A DNA stretch of 13,258 nt from positions 1 to 13,258 of the forward strand of contig DYIS01000039.1 of NCBI GenBank assembly GCA_020723545.1, in the 5' to 3' direction. The first letter of the stretch is position 1, and each line of letters opens with the position of its first letter. Shown here one piece after another: positions 5,938 to 12,889 of the stretch. The DNA comes from Ktedonobacter racemifer (GTDB taxonomy: Bacteria; Chloroflexota; DTOL01; JACQYG01). The notes under the pieces are model-generated. The model was not told where the DNA came from. It did not search any database and saw only the letters and a list, made by a program, of their open reading frames with translations. The position numbers and the translations under genes are program-made.

Positions 5938-7992
5938 GTGGAGAAGATCGTTCGCGGTTGCTGCCCCCACGACTGCCCGGATACCTGTGGCTGGCTGGTG
6001 ACGGTGCGGGACGGGGTGGCAGTGGAGATCAAGGGCGACCATCATCACCCCTTCACCCGCGGCTGGCTGTGCGTCAAGGCCCGGGCCTATCTGCAGTTCG
6101 TCTACCATCCCGACCGTTTGCCCTACCCATTGAAGCGAGTAGGGGCCAAGGGAGAGGGGCGTTTTCGGCGCATCTCCTGGGATGAGGCCCTGGATACCAT
6201 AGCGTCAAAATGGCAGGAGATCATAGCCCGATACGGCCCGGAGGCTATACTGCCCTACAGCTATTCCGGCACGCTAGGCGTCGTTCAGAACGATGGCCTG
6301 GACCGGCGTTTCTTCAACCGCCTGGGCGCCAGCGAACTGGAGCGCACCATCTGCTCTGCCGCCGGGATGGAGGGAGTCAGGTATTCCCTGGGCGCAAACA
6401 AGGGCGCGGACCCGGAGAGCATGGTCCACGCCAGGCTGATCCTGATTTGGGGCGCTAACCCGGCTACCACTCATCCCCATTATATTCCGTTCATTCAGGA
6501 CGCGAAAAGGCGTGGTGCCAGGGGAGTGTTGATCGACCCCCGACGCACCCGCACTGCTCCGTTTGCTGATCAGCACCTGCGGATCTTCCCTGGCACCGAT
6601 GCAGCCCTGGCCCTGGGCATGATGAGGGCCATGGTGGATCATGGTTGGCACGATCAGGACTACGTAGAGGCCAATACCGTGGGTTTTGATGAGCTGAGGG
6701 AGCGGTTGGTCGAATATCCGCTGGACCGGGTGGCAAGGGTAACCGGCATACGAGAAAAAGACGTCCTAGAGTTGGCCTGCGCCTATGCCAGCACGAAGCC
6801 AGCGTTCTTGCGCCTGGGCTATGGGGTGCAGCGCCACGGCAACGGCGGTATGATCGTTCGAACCATCGCCTGTCTGCCGGCCCTGGCCGGCCAGGTGGGG
6901 CTTCGGGGAGGCGGTTTCCTCCTGAGCACCAGCGGCTGGGCCATGTGGGACAACGTGGCCTTGCGGCGCCCAGACCTGCGACCCAGGGAGCCCCGGGCCA
7001 TCAACATGAATCAGCTAGGACAGGCTCTCCTGTCTGCTGAGCCGCCCATAAAGTCCCTGTACGTCTACAACTCCAACCCGGCCGCCAGTACGCCCAACCA
7101 AAGCAAAGTACGCGCGGGGCTGTTGCGCGAGGATCTCTTCACTGTGGTTCACGAGATCTTCCCCACCGACACCGTGGACTACGCCGACATCGCATTGCCG
7201 GCCACCACCCAGTTGGAGCGGCTGGATTTACATAAAGCTTATGGCAACCTGTACGTGCAGCTAAACGAGCCAGCCATAGCTCCCCAGGGCGAGTGCAAGA
7301 GCAACACCGAGGTGTTCCGTCTACTGGCCGAGAAAATGGGGTTTATGGAAGAGTGCCTTTTCGAATCGGATGAGGACATGGCCAGGACCGCCGTAGAGAC
7401 CCTGAGCCTTTCCGGCCCACGAATAACCCTGGAGCGGCTGCGGCAAGAAGGGGCGATCAAGATAACGGAGAGAGAGTTGGGCCTGCCGTTCGCCGATGGT
7501 CGCTTTGCCACGCCGTCGGGCAAAGTGGAGTTCTATTCCCGGCAGTTGCGGGAGGCGGGCTATGACCCTTTGCCGGCGCATGTGCCGGAGCGGGAGGGCC
7601 CGGAAGGAGATAAGGTATTTCTGGAGCGCTATCCCCTCTATCTGCTCACGCCAGGCGCGCACCATTTCTTGAACACCACCTTTGCCAACATCCCCTCCCT
7701 GGTGGCCTCGGAGAAAAGGCCCTGTTTGCAGATCAATCCCGGCGACGCGGCGAGTCGCGGAATCCAGGACGGTGATAGGGTGCGAGTGGAGAACCAGCGG
7801 GGTTGGTGCCAATTGACCGCCCGGGTCACCGATGCTGTGGCCCCGGGCGTAGTTTCCACCGAGGCCACCTGGTGGCAGAAGAAGAGCCCCCAAGGGCGTA
7901 ACGTCAACCACCTCACCGGAGACCACCTCACCGACCTGGGCCGTGGCGCCACGTTTTACAACAGCCTGGTGGAGGTCAGAAAGGCCGATTGA
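5938..7992 (+). CDS. Molybdopterin oxidoreductase of the DMSO reductase / formate dehydrogenase superfamily
   Basis: The 684-residue protein opens with a [4Fe-4S] motif, C9-x3-C13-x3-C17-x27-C45, followed by K47, as in cytoplasmic members of this superfamily. The catalytic domain follows, then a C-terminal molybdopterin-dinucleotide-binding domain from about residue 565 (Y-P-L-Y-L-L-T-P-G). C139 (R-T-I-C-S-A-A-G) sits where E. coli formate dehydrogenase H has its metal-binding selenocysteine, so cysteine is the probable Mo/W ligand. There is no twin-arginine signal peptide, so it should act in the cytoplasm. No iron-sulfur or membrane subunit gene is adjacent, so the electron partner is unknown, possibly ferredoxin. 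The substrate is not recognisable. GTG at 5938 starts on the base after the dgt stop, with GAGAGGG 5 bases upstream; the two are surely cotranscribed although functionally unlike. Confidence 0.9.
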   Translation: MEKIVRGCCPHDCPDTCGWLVTVRDGVAVEIKGDHHHPFTRGWLCVKARAYLQFVYHPDRLPYPLKRVGAKGEGRFRRISWDEALDTIASKWQEIIARYGPEAILPYSYSGTLGVVQNDGLDRRFFNRLGASELERTICSAAGMEGVRYSLGANKGADPESMVHARLILIWGANPATTHPHYIPFIQDAKRRGARGVLIDPRRTRTAPFADQHLRIFPGTDAALALGMMRAMVDHGWHDQDYVEANTVGFDELRERLVEYPLDRVARVTGIREKDVLELACAYASTKPAFLRLGYGVQRHGNGGMIVRTIACLPALAGQVGLRGGGFLLSTSGWAMWDNVALRRPDLRPREPRAINMNQLGQALLSAEPPIKSLYVYNSNPAASTPNQSKVRAGLLREDLFTVVHEIFPTDTVDYADIALPATTQLERLDLHKAYGNLYVQLNEPAIAPQGECKSNTEVFRLLAEKMGFMEECLFESDEDMARTAVETLSLSGPRITLERLRQEGAIKITERELGLPFADGRFATPSGKVEFYSRQLREAGYDPLPAHVPEREGPEGDKVFLERYPLYLLTPGAHHFLNTTFANIPSLVASEKRPCLQINPGDAASRGIQDGDRVRVENQRGWCQLTARVTDAVAPGVVSTEATWWQKKSPQGRNVNHLTGDHLTDLGRGATFYNSLVEVRKAD

Positions 7993-8043
7993 CTCGTCTG
8001 GCGGCGTTTTCTCTGGTGCCCACGCGTTTGCACTGCAGTTCCT

Positions 8044-8058
8044 TTTACTAGCAAAGAA
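8044..8058 (+). repeat. Copy 1 of the TTTACTAG-N3-AGAA motif, upstream of iorA
   Basis: TTTACTAG (8044-8051), then CAA, then AGAA (8055-8058), with further A residues. It lies 41 bases upstream of copy 2, in the AT-richer gap before iorA, and shares its layout. Confidence 0.45.
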
Positions 8059-8087
8059 AACCCCCGATTCTTTGAGACTCAGCCCCA

Positions 8088-8107
8088 TTTCTTTACTAGT
8101 ACAGAAA
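8088..8107. promoter_or_regulatory. Candidate operator: 20-bp near-palindrome over the iorA -35 box (motif copy 2)
   Basis: TTTCT (8088-8092) and AGAAA (8103-8107) flank the perfect palindrome TACTAGTA (8094-8101); the single-base linkers T8093 and C8102 are the only mismatched pair. The element covers the -35 hexamer, the classical position for a repressor. It also contains TTTACTAG-N3-AGAA, copy 2 of the motif at 8044 and 10036. The regulator is unknown and no regulator gene is adjacent. Confidence 0.5.
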
Positions 8108-8120
8108 TTGGTGCTACAAT
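8092..8120 (+). promoter_or_regulatory. Sigma-70-type promoter of iorAB
   Basis: TTTACT (8092-8097, 4 of 6) and TACAAT (8115-8120, 5 of 6) are separated by exactly 17 bases. Transcription would begin near 8127, giving a leader of about 110 bases before iorA. Within the 247-base gap after the molybdopterin gene I see no open frame worth calling and no clear terminator. Confidence 0.55.
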
Positions 8121-8227
8121 GCCTTGGGCTTTTTTCCCGCTGGTTGCTATCGGCACTTGGGGAGGCCCGTTACGTCCAGGGCAGACCCCATGCCATGTGA
8201 ATATCTGAAGAGGAACTCTAACCCGCG

Positions 8228-8233
8228 CGGAGG
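8228..8233 (+). promoter_or_regulatory. Ribosome-binding site deciding the TTG start of iorA
   Basis: CGGAGG lies 6 bases before TTG at 8240-8242. No ATG or GTG in frame nearby would give the conserved N-terminus, so TTG is the start. Confidence 0.65.
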
Positions 8234-8239
8234 CACTCA

Positions 8240-10015
8240 TTGAAGAGGCTATTATCTGGCAACGAGGCCATCGCTCTGGGTGCTTATGAGGGCGGGACGG
8301 CGGTAGCTGCCGCCTATCCCGGCACGCCCAGCACGGAGATACTGGAGCATCTGGCGAAGTACCCCGGGGTCTACGCTGAGTGGACGCCTAACGAGAAGGT
8401 GGCCCTGGACGTGGCGGTAGGCGCGGCCTACGCCGGCAAGCGGGCCCTGGCGGCCATGAAACATGTGGGCCTGAACGTGGCGGCGGACTCACTCTTCTAC
8501 GCTTCTTATACCGGCGTGGTGGGGGGCCTGGTCATCGTCACCGCCGACGACCCAGGGATGTATAGCTCCCAGAACGAGCAGGACAACCGCAACTACGCCA
8601 AGTTCGCCAAGCTGCCGATGCTGGAGCCCTCGGACAGCCAGGAGGCCCGGGATTTCGTGAAGTTAGCCTTCGCCCTGAGCGAGGAGTTCGCCACGCCGGT
8701 CCTCCTGCGCAGCACTACCCGCGTCGCCCACTCCTATTCTGTGGTGGACGTCCCCCAGGGCGAGGCGGCCTTGCCCCTGGCTTCCACGGACAAGCTTCCC
8801 TATCCTCGTGACCAAGCCCGGTACGTGATGATCCCGGGAAACGCCCGGCGCCGTCATCCCATAGTGGAGGAACGCCTGGTCAAGCTCACGGAGTATGCCG
8901 AGACGTTCGTCGGCAACCGGGTGGAGGCGGGGAACCGCAGGCTCGGCATCATCTCTGGTGGCATCGCCTACCAGTACGCCCGGGAGGTCTTTCCGGAGGC
9001 TTCCTTCCTGAAGCTGGGCATGAGTTATCCCCTGCCCAGGAGGCTCATCCAGGACTTTGCCGGACAGGTGGAAAAGGTCATCGTCCTGGAGGATCTGGAT
9101 CCCTTCTGGGAGGAACAGGTGCGGCTTCTCGGCGTGGCCTGCGAGGGCAAACGCTATTTCCCCATGATCGGCGAGTTCAACCCTGACGTGGTGCGGGCCG
9201 GTGCAGTGAAAGCGGGGCTGCTTCCGGCCAGCGAAGCCGCAGAACCCAGGGATTTGGGTTTCCAGCCGACGGCCTTCCCGTTGCCTGGTCGGCCGCCGGT
9301 GCTGTGCCCGGGGTGTGGGCACCGGGGTGTGCTGTACGTCCTAAAGAAGCTGAAAGTAGTGGTAAACGGCGACATCGGCTGCTATACCCTGGGGGTGATA
9401 CCGCCGCTCTCGGCCATGGACTCTAGTGGCTGCATGGGCGCCAGTATTGGCGTGGCCCACGGCGTGGAGCGGGCCGGAGCCCAGGAACGGGCGGTGGCCG
9501 TTATCGGCGATTCCACCTTCTTCCATTCGGGCATCGCGCCTCTGATCAACGTTTTTTACAACCAGGGCACGGCGGCGACGTTCATCCTGGACAACCAGAT
9601 CACGGCCATGACCGGCCACCAGGATCACCCCGGGACCGGAAAAACCCTGCAAAATGTCGAGACCGTGAAGGTGGACCTGGAGAAGCTGGTCCGGGGCATC
9701 GGGATAGAGGACGTGTACGTGGTGGATGCCTATGACCTGAAAGCGGTGGAGCAAGCGGCCCGGGTCGCTCTGGCCGGGAAGAGGCCGGCGGTGGTCATCG
9801 CCCGGCGGCCTTGTGCTTTGATGGTCAAGGCCAAGGGGCCGGAGCTGGTGGTGAACGCCGAGCGCTGTAACGGTTGTGCCCTGTGCCTTCGCACCGGCTG
9901 CCCGGCCTTGATCCGGGTGAGCGAAAAACTGGTGCGCATCGATCCCTTGCTTTGTACCGGCTGCGCCGTCTGCCAGCAGGTGTGCGCCCGGGGGGCCATC
10001 CTGGTGGCGTCCTAG
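8240..10015 (+). CDS. iorA: Indolepyruvate:ferredoxin oxidoreductase alpha subunit
   Basis: IorA is the large, thiamine-diphosphate-binding subunit of the enzyme that converts aryl-pyruvates (from Trp, Phe, Tyr) plus CoA to aryl-acetyl-CoA and CO2, reducing ferredoxin. The 591-residue length is standard. The N-terminal half has the pyrimidine-binding domain (L-L-S-G-N-E-A-I-A near residue 4, A-Y-P-G-T-P-S-T-E, and W-T-P-N-E-K). The C-terminal half has C-P-G-C-G-H-R and the ThDP motif from G423-D424-S425 to N452. Two ferredoxin-type clusters close the protein: C543-x2-C-x2-C549-x4-C554-P, the altered spacing typical of IorA, and C572-x2-C-x2-C-x3-C582. The start codon is TTG with a strong CGGAGG site. 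iorB follows after 42 bases. Close relatives are sometimes used as acyl-CoA synthetase-coupled or general 2-ketoacid oxidoreductases, so exact substrate preference is inferred. Confidence 0.95.
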   Translation: MKRLLSGNEAIALGAYEGGTAVAAAYPGTPSTEILEHLAKYPGVYAEWTPNEKVALDVAVGAAYAGKRALAAMKHVGLNVAADSLFYASYTGVVGGLVIVTADDPGMYSSQNEQDNRNYAKFAKLPMLEPSDSQEARDFVKLAFALSEEFATPVLLRSTTRVAHSYSVVDVPQGEAALPLASTDKLPYPRDQARYVMIPGNARRRHPIVEERLVKLTEYAETFVGNRVEAGNRRLGIISGGIAYQYAREVFPEASFLKLGMSYPLPRRLIQDFAGQVEKVIVLEDLDPFWEEQVRLLGVACEGKRYFPMIGEFNPDVVRAGAVKAGLLPASEAAEPRDLGFQPTAFPLPGRPPVLCPGCGHRGVLYVLKKLKVVVNGDIGCYTLGVIPPLSAMDSSGCMGASIGVAHGVERAGAQERAVAVIGDSTFFHSGIAPLINVFYNQGTAATFILDNQITAMTGHQDHPGTGKTLQNVETVKVDLEKLVRGIGIEDVYVVDAYDLKAVEQAARVALAGKRPAVVIARRPCALMVKAKGPELVVNAERCNGCALCLRTGCPALIRVSEKLVRIDPLLCTGCAVCQQVCARGAILVAS

Positions 10016-10035
10016 GCGGCTCGCGCAGTCCGTTT

Positions 10036-10049
10036 TTTACTAGTCAGAA
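10036..10049 (+). repeat. Copy 3 of the TTTACTAG-N2-AGAA motif, between iorA and iorB
   Basis: TTTACTAG (10036-10043), then TC, then AGAA (10046-10049). It lies in the 42-base iorA-iorB gap and its AGAA end merges with the purine-rich ribosome site of iorB. The spacing is one base shorter than in the two upstream copies. Confidence 0.4.
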
Positions 10050-10057
10050 GGGAAGGC

Positions 10058-10630
10058 GTGGACAAGGTAGATTTCCTGATGGTGGGCGTAGGCGGGCAGG
10101 GCATCATCCTTGCCTCGGACGTGGTGGCCCAGACTGGCCTGGCCTTGGGATATGACGTGAAGAAATCCGAGATCCACGGGATGTCTCAACGGGGCGGCAG
10201 TGTGGAGAGCCACGTGCGTTGGGGGCAGAGGGTGTACTCGCCCCTGGCGCCAATGGGCCAGGTGGACTACCTGGTGGCCTTCGAGGTGCTGGAGGGGGCC
10301 CGCTGGGCCGGGTACCTGAGACCAGGGGGCGTGGCGGTGCTAAATATGCAACGCATCCTGCCGTTGGCCGTGGCCAGCGGGACCATGAACTATCCGGCGG
10401 ACCAGGAGATGATGGGCCTTTTGAGCCAAAGGGGAGTCTCGGTGGAGCAGGTGGATGGCATTGGGATAGCCAAAGAGCTGGGTAATACTGCCGTGGCCAG
10501 CGTGGTCCTGCTGGGGGTGTTGTCCCAACACCTGCCTTTTGAGCCAGGGGCATGGCTCGAGGCGATCAAGGGCCGGGTTCCGGCCCGCTACCGGCAGTTG
10601 AATGAGAAGGCTTTCTGGGCTGGGCGGTAG
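10058..10630 (+). CDS. iorB: Indolepyruvate:ferredoxin oxidoreductase beta subunit
   Basis: IorB is the small (gamma-type) subunit that completes the IorAB enzyme. The 190 residues are the usual family length. The N-terminus has the glycine-rich G10-V-G-G-Q-G15 motif, followed by the conserved K-K-S-E-I-H-G-M-S-Q-R-G-G segment (35-47) and the S-P-L-A-P block, all characteristic of the pyruvate ferredoxin/flavodoxin oxidoreductase gamma domain. GTG at 10058 is the start, with a purine-rich AGAAGGGAAGG stretch ending 1 base before it; the GGGAA part is spaced normally. It is cotranscribed with iorA. The next gene starts 30 bases after its stop. Confidence 0.94.
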   Translation: MDKVDFLMVGVGGQGIILASDVVAQTGLALGYDVKKSEIHGMSQRGGSVESHVRWGQRVYSPLAPMGQVDYLVAFEVLEGARWAGYLRPGGVAVLNMQRILPLAVASGTMNYPADQEMMGLLSQRGVSVEQVDGIGIAKELGNTAVASVVLLGVLSQHLPFEPGAWLEAIKGRVPARYRQLNEKAFWAGR

Positions 10631-10660
10631 GCCCAACGCTAGCGTGGGAGGCACAGGTCT

Positions 10661-11386
10661 ATGGCTTTGAATCTCGGGCACCGGGGGGCCAGTGCGGCGG
10701 CTCCGGAGAATACGCTGGCGGCCTTTCGCACGGCATTAGAACTGGGGGCCGATGGCTTTGAGCTGGACGTGACGTTGTCAAAAGACGGTGAGATCGTGGT
10801 GATCCACGACGATACTGTGGACCGCACCACCGATGGACGGGGCAACGTCAGCGAGATGACCCTGGCGGAGATCAAGAGGCTGGACGCCGGCGCCTGGTTC
10901 GCGTCCCAGTTCGCCGGCGAGCGCATACCGACTCTTCAAGAGGTATTTGACCTGGCTGGCGGAAAGGCTTTCATCAATATCGAGATCAAGAGCCGCACGA
11001 TATCGACCAACGGCATCGAGCAGCGGGTCGTGGAACTGGTTCGCCGCAACCAACTGGTAGACCGGGTCATAATCTCGTGTTTCAACCCCTTTGCCTTGTG
11101 GCGAGTGAAGCGCATAGCATGGTGGCTGGCCACGGGGTTGCTCTATGCCGAAGACCTGCCGCCGTGGTTAAGGGGGGCCTGGGCCGCGCCTTTCCTGGGG
11201 CTGAAAGCGCTGCACCCGAAGCATACTATGGTAGATGCCGCGTACATGGTCAGGGCCAGGGCGAAGGGCTACCAGGTCAACGTCTGGACGGTGGACCAGG
11301 AGCCGGATATGCAAAGGCTCCTGGCCCTGGGTGTTGATGGCATCATCACTAATCGTCCGGATGTGCTACGCAGGGTGAAAGGCTGA
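10661..11386 (+). CDS. Glycerophosphodiester phosphodiesterase
   Basis: GDPD enzymes hydrolyse glycerophosphodiesters from phospholipid breakdown to glycerol-3-phosphate and an alcohol. The 241-residue protein has the whole family TIM-barrel set: H7-R8-G9, P-E-N-T (15-18), E34-x-D36, the catalytic second histidine H49 in V-I-H-D-D, an I-N-I-E-I-K strand, and the C-terminal V-N-V-W-T-V-D with G-I-I-T-N-R-P. There is no signal peptide, so this is a cytoplasmic UgpQ-like form rather than a periplasmic GlpQ. It starts 30 bases after iorB, with GGAGG about 9 bases upstream, so it is probably read with iorAB although no metabolic link is obvious. Confidence 0.94.
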   Translation: MALNLGHRGASAAAPENTLAAFRTALELGADGFELDVTLSKDGEIVVIHDDTVDRTTDGRGNVSEMTLAEIKRLDAGAWFASQFAGERIPTLQEVFDLAGGKAFINIEIKSRTISTNGIEQRVVELVRRNQLVDRVIISCFNPFALWRVKRIAWWLATGLLYAEDLPPWLRGAWAAPFLGLKALHPKHTMVDAAYMVRARAKGYQVNVWTVDQEPDMQRLLALGVDGIITNRPDVLRRVKG

Positions 11387-11398
11387 AGGAAATCTGCT

Positions 11399-11486
11399 GA
11401 TAGCTGGTAGCCAATGGCGATACCGTCACCATTGTAATGTCGGAGCCTCACCAGGCATATGCCCCGAACGGCTGCCATCAGCTATC
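11399..11486. repeat. Imperfect inverted repeat in the gap before the molybdenum hydroxylase genes
   Basis: GATAGCTGGTAGCC (11399-11412) and GGCTGCCATCAGCTATC (11470-11486) are inverted copies with small gaps. The surrounding sequence is built from GCTGATAGCT-like words and differs from the coding sequence around it. It may be a decayed small repetitive element or a long-loop hairpin at the end of the GDPD message. The 133-base gap otherwise holds no clear promoter; TGTAAT (11433-11438) and TATAAG (11490-11495) are -10-like but lack -35 boxes. Confidence 0.4.
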
Positions 11487-11519
11487 GGCTATAAGCCGTT
11501 CTGGACAGGAGACGGATGT

Positions 11520-12383
11520 ATGTGGCAAGAGTACGTTTTTCCCCAATCGGTGCCCCAGGCCCTGGAGGTCCTGAGAGCTTATGCGGGCACGGCCAGGATC
11601 ATCGCCGGAGGGACTGATCTGGCGATCCAGCTTAAGGAGGACGACGGCGACGTAAAGTGCCTCCTTGACATAACCCGGCTCCAGGAGTTAAGAGAGATAA
11701 CAATCGAAGGTGGCATCATTTCCATCGGCGCGGCAGTCACCTATCGGGAGGCCCTGGCCTCGCCGCTGTTACAGGAGAAAGCGCCGATGCTCCTGGAAGC
11801 CTGCCGTGAGGTGGGCTCCCCCCAGATCCGCAACGTTGGAACCATAGTCGGGAACATCGTTAACGCTCAACCGGCTGCCGACGCGGCCATCGCCCTCCTG
11901 GCCCTGGACGCGGAGGTGGAGATAGCCAGCCCCGTTGGTCTGCGGCGAGAACCCTTGGGCTCTCTATTCCTGGACGTGGGCCTTTGCCGGGTAGACCCCA
12001 CCGATGAGCTGGTGACCAAGGTCCTTCTCCGGGCGCTGGGTGAAGACCAGGGGACTGCCTTTGAGCGCCTGGCCAAGCGCCGGGCCCTGGCCCTGCCCAT
12101 GTTGAACGTGGCCGCAGTCGTGACGGTCAAGGGGGGCCTTTTCCAGGATGCCCGGCTGGCCATGGGGCCGGTGGCCCCGGTGCCCTTCCGGGCCAGGAAG
12201 GCCGAGGCTTTCCTGGCGTCGAAACCGGTGAATAGCGAATCCATCGCCCAGGCGGCCCGCCTGGCCTCGGAGGAAGCCGAGCCGCGCAGCAGCCTGCTCC
12301 GGGGCTCCCGGGAGTACCGCAAGGAGATGGTGACAGTCTTTGCGCGCCGTGCCCTGGAGCGGGCCTCGGCGAAGTGGCTGTAA
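11520..12383 (+). CDS. FAD-binding subunit of a xanthine dehydrogenase/CO dehydrogenase-family molybdenum hydroxylase
   Basis: This 287-residue medium subunit carries FAD and passes electrons from the [2Fe-2S] subunit to the final acceptor. The first FAD motif is normal (I-A-G-G-T-D, residues 28-33). The second, in I-R-N-V-G-T108-I-V110-G-N112, has Val where the family nearly always has Gly (T-x-G-G-N). P-A-A-D (118-121) follows as expected. Length and C-terminal CO-dehydrogenase-flavoprotein-type domain are normal. ATG at 11520 has CAGGAGA 7 bases upstream. It heads a three-gene set in the order FAD, 2Fe-2S, Mo, the coxMSL order, which alone does not identify CO as substrate. Confidence 0.92.
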   Translation: MWQEYVFPQSVPQALEVLRAYAGTARIIAGGTDLAIQLKEDDGDVKCLLDITRLQELREITIEGGIISIGAAVTYREALASPLLQEKAPMLLEACREVGSPQIRNVGTIVGNIVNAQPAADAAIALLALDAEVEIASPVGLRREPLGSLFLDVGLCRVDPTDELVTKVLLRALGEDQGTAFERLAKRRALALPMLNVAAVVTVKGGLFQDARLAMGPVAPVPFRARKAEAFLASKPVNSESIAQAARLASEEAEPRSSLLRGSREYRKEMVTVFARRALERASAKWL

Positions 12384-12419
12384 AGTCCCTCTTTTGTAGC
12401 CTTTACCCTGGAGGCACCC

Positions 12420-12887
12420 ATGCAACCATTGGTGATGAAGCTGAACGGGCAGGATGTAACCCTGCAAATCGACCCATCTACGATGCTGGTGGACGTACTG
12501 CGAGACGAGTTGCACCTCACTGGCACCAAGGTGGGCTGCAACGAGGGGGAATGCGGGGCCTGCACGGTTCTGGTGGATGGCCTGGCGGTGGACTCGTGTC
12601 TCTTCCCGGCGTTGAAGGCGGACCACCGGGAGGTGAATACCATCGAGGGCCTGACTTCCGACGATGAGCTCCATCCCCTGCAACAGACCTTCATTGAAGT
12701 TGGCGCGGTCCAATGTGGCTTTTGCACCCCAGGCATGATCATGGCGGCCAAGGCCCTGTTGGACGAGAATCCCTCTCCTGATGAGGATGAGATCAAGCGG
12801 GCCATATCCGGCACCCTCTGCCGTTGTACCGGGTATACCAAGATCGTGGCGGCGGTGCGTGCAGCGGCTGGGAAGGGAGGGAAGTGA
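12420..12887 (+). CDS. [2Fe-2S] subunit of the same molybdenum hydroxylase
   Basis: The 155-residue small subunit holds two [2Fe-2S] clusters. The N-terminal plant-ferredoxin-type cluster is C40-x4-C45-x2-C48-x11-C60. The C-terminal helical cluster is C99-x2-C102 and C134-x-C136, with Q98 beside the molybdenum cofactor. All eight cysteines are present and spacing and length are standard. It starts 36 bases after the FAD subunit gene, with GGAGG upstream, and the molybdenum subunit gene starts 2 bases after its stop, so the three are one transcription and assembly unit. Confidence 0.95.
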   Translation: MQPLVMKLNGQDVTLQIDPSTMLVDVLRDELHLTGTKVGCNEGECGACTVLVDGLAVDSCLFPALKADHREVNTIEGLTSDDELHPLQQTFIEVGAVQCGFCTPGMIMAAKALLDENPSPDEDEIKRAISGTLCRCTGYTKIVAAVRAAAGKGGK

Positions 12888-12889
12888 CC

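Noticed and set aside
6352..6354. Selenocysteine in the molybdopterin oxidoreductase
   Set aside because: The expected metal-ligand codon is TGC (Cys), and there is no in-frame TGA in the gene before its stop.
7321..8088. 255-codon minus-strand open frame over the end of the molybdopterin oxidoreductase gene
   Set aside because: Antisense to a convincing gene; no ribosome site, no recognisable motif.
7943..8200. 85-codon plus-strand frame crossing the molybdopterin gene end into the iorA leader
   Set aside because: Starts out of frame inside a real gene, no ribosome site, and runs through the iorA promoter and operator-like palindrome.
8663..9322. 219-codon minus-strand open frame inside iorA
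   Set aside because: Shadow of iorA, low-complexity His/Gly/Arg-rich composition, no family signature.
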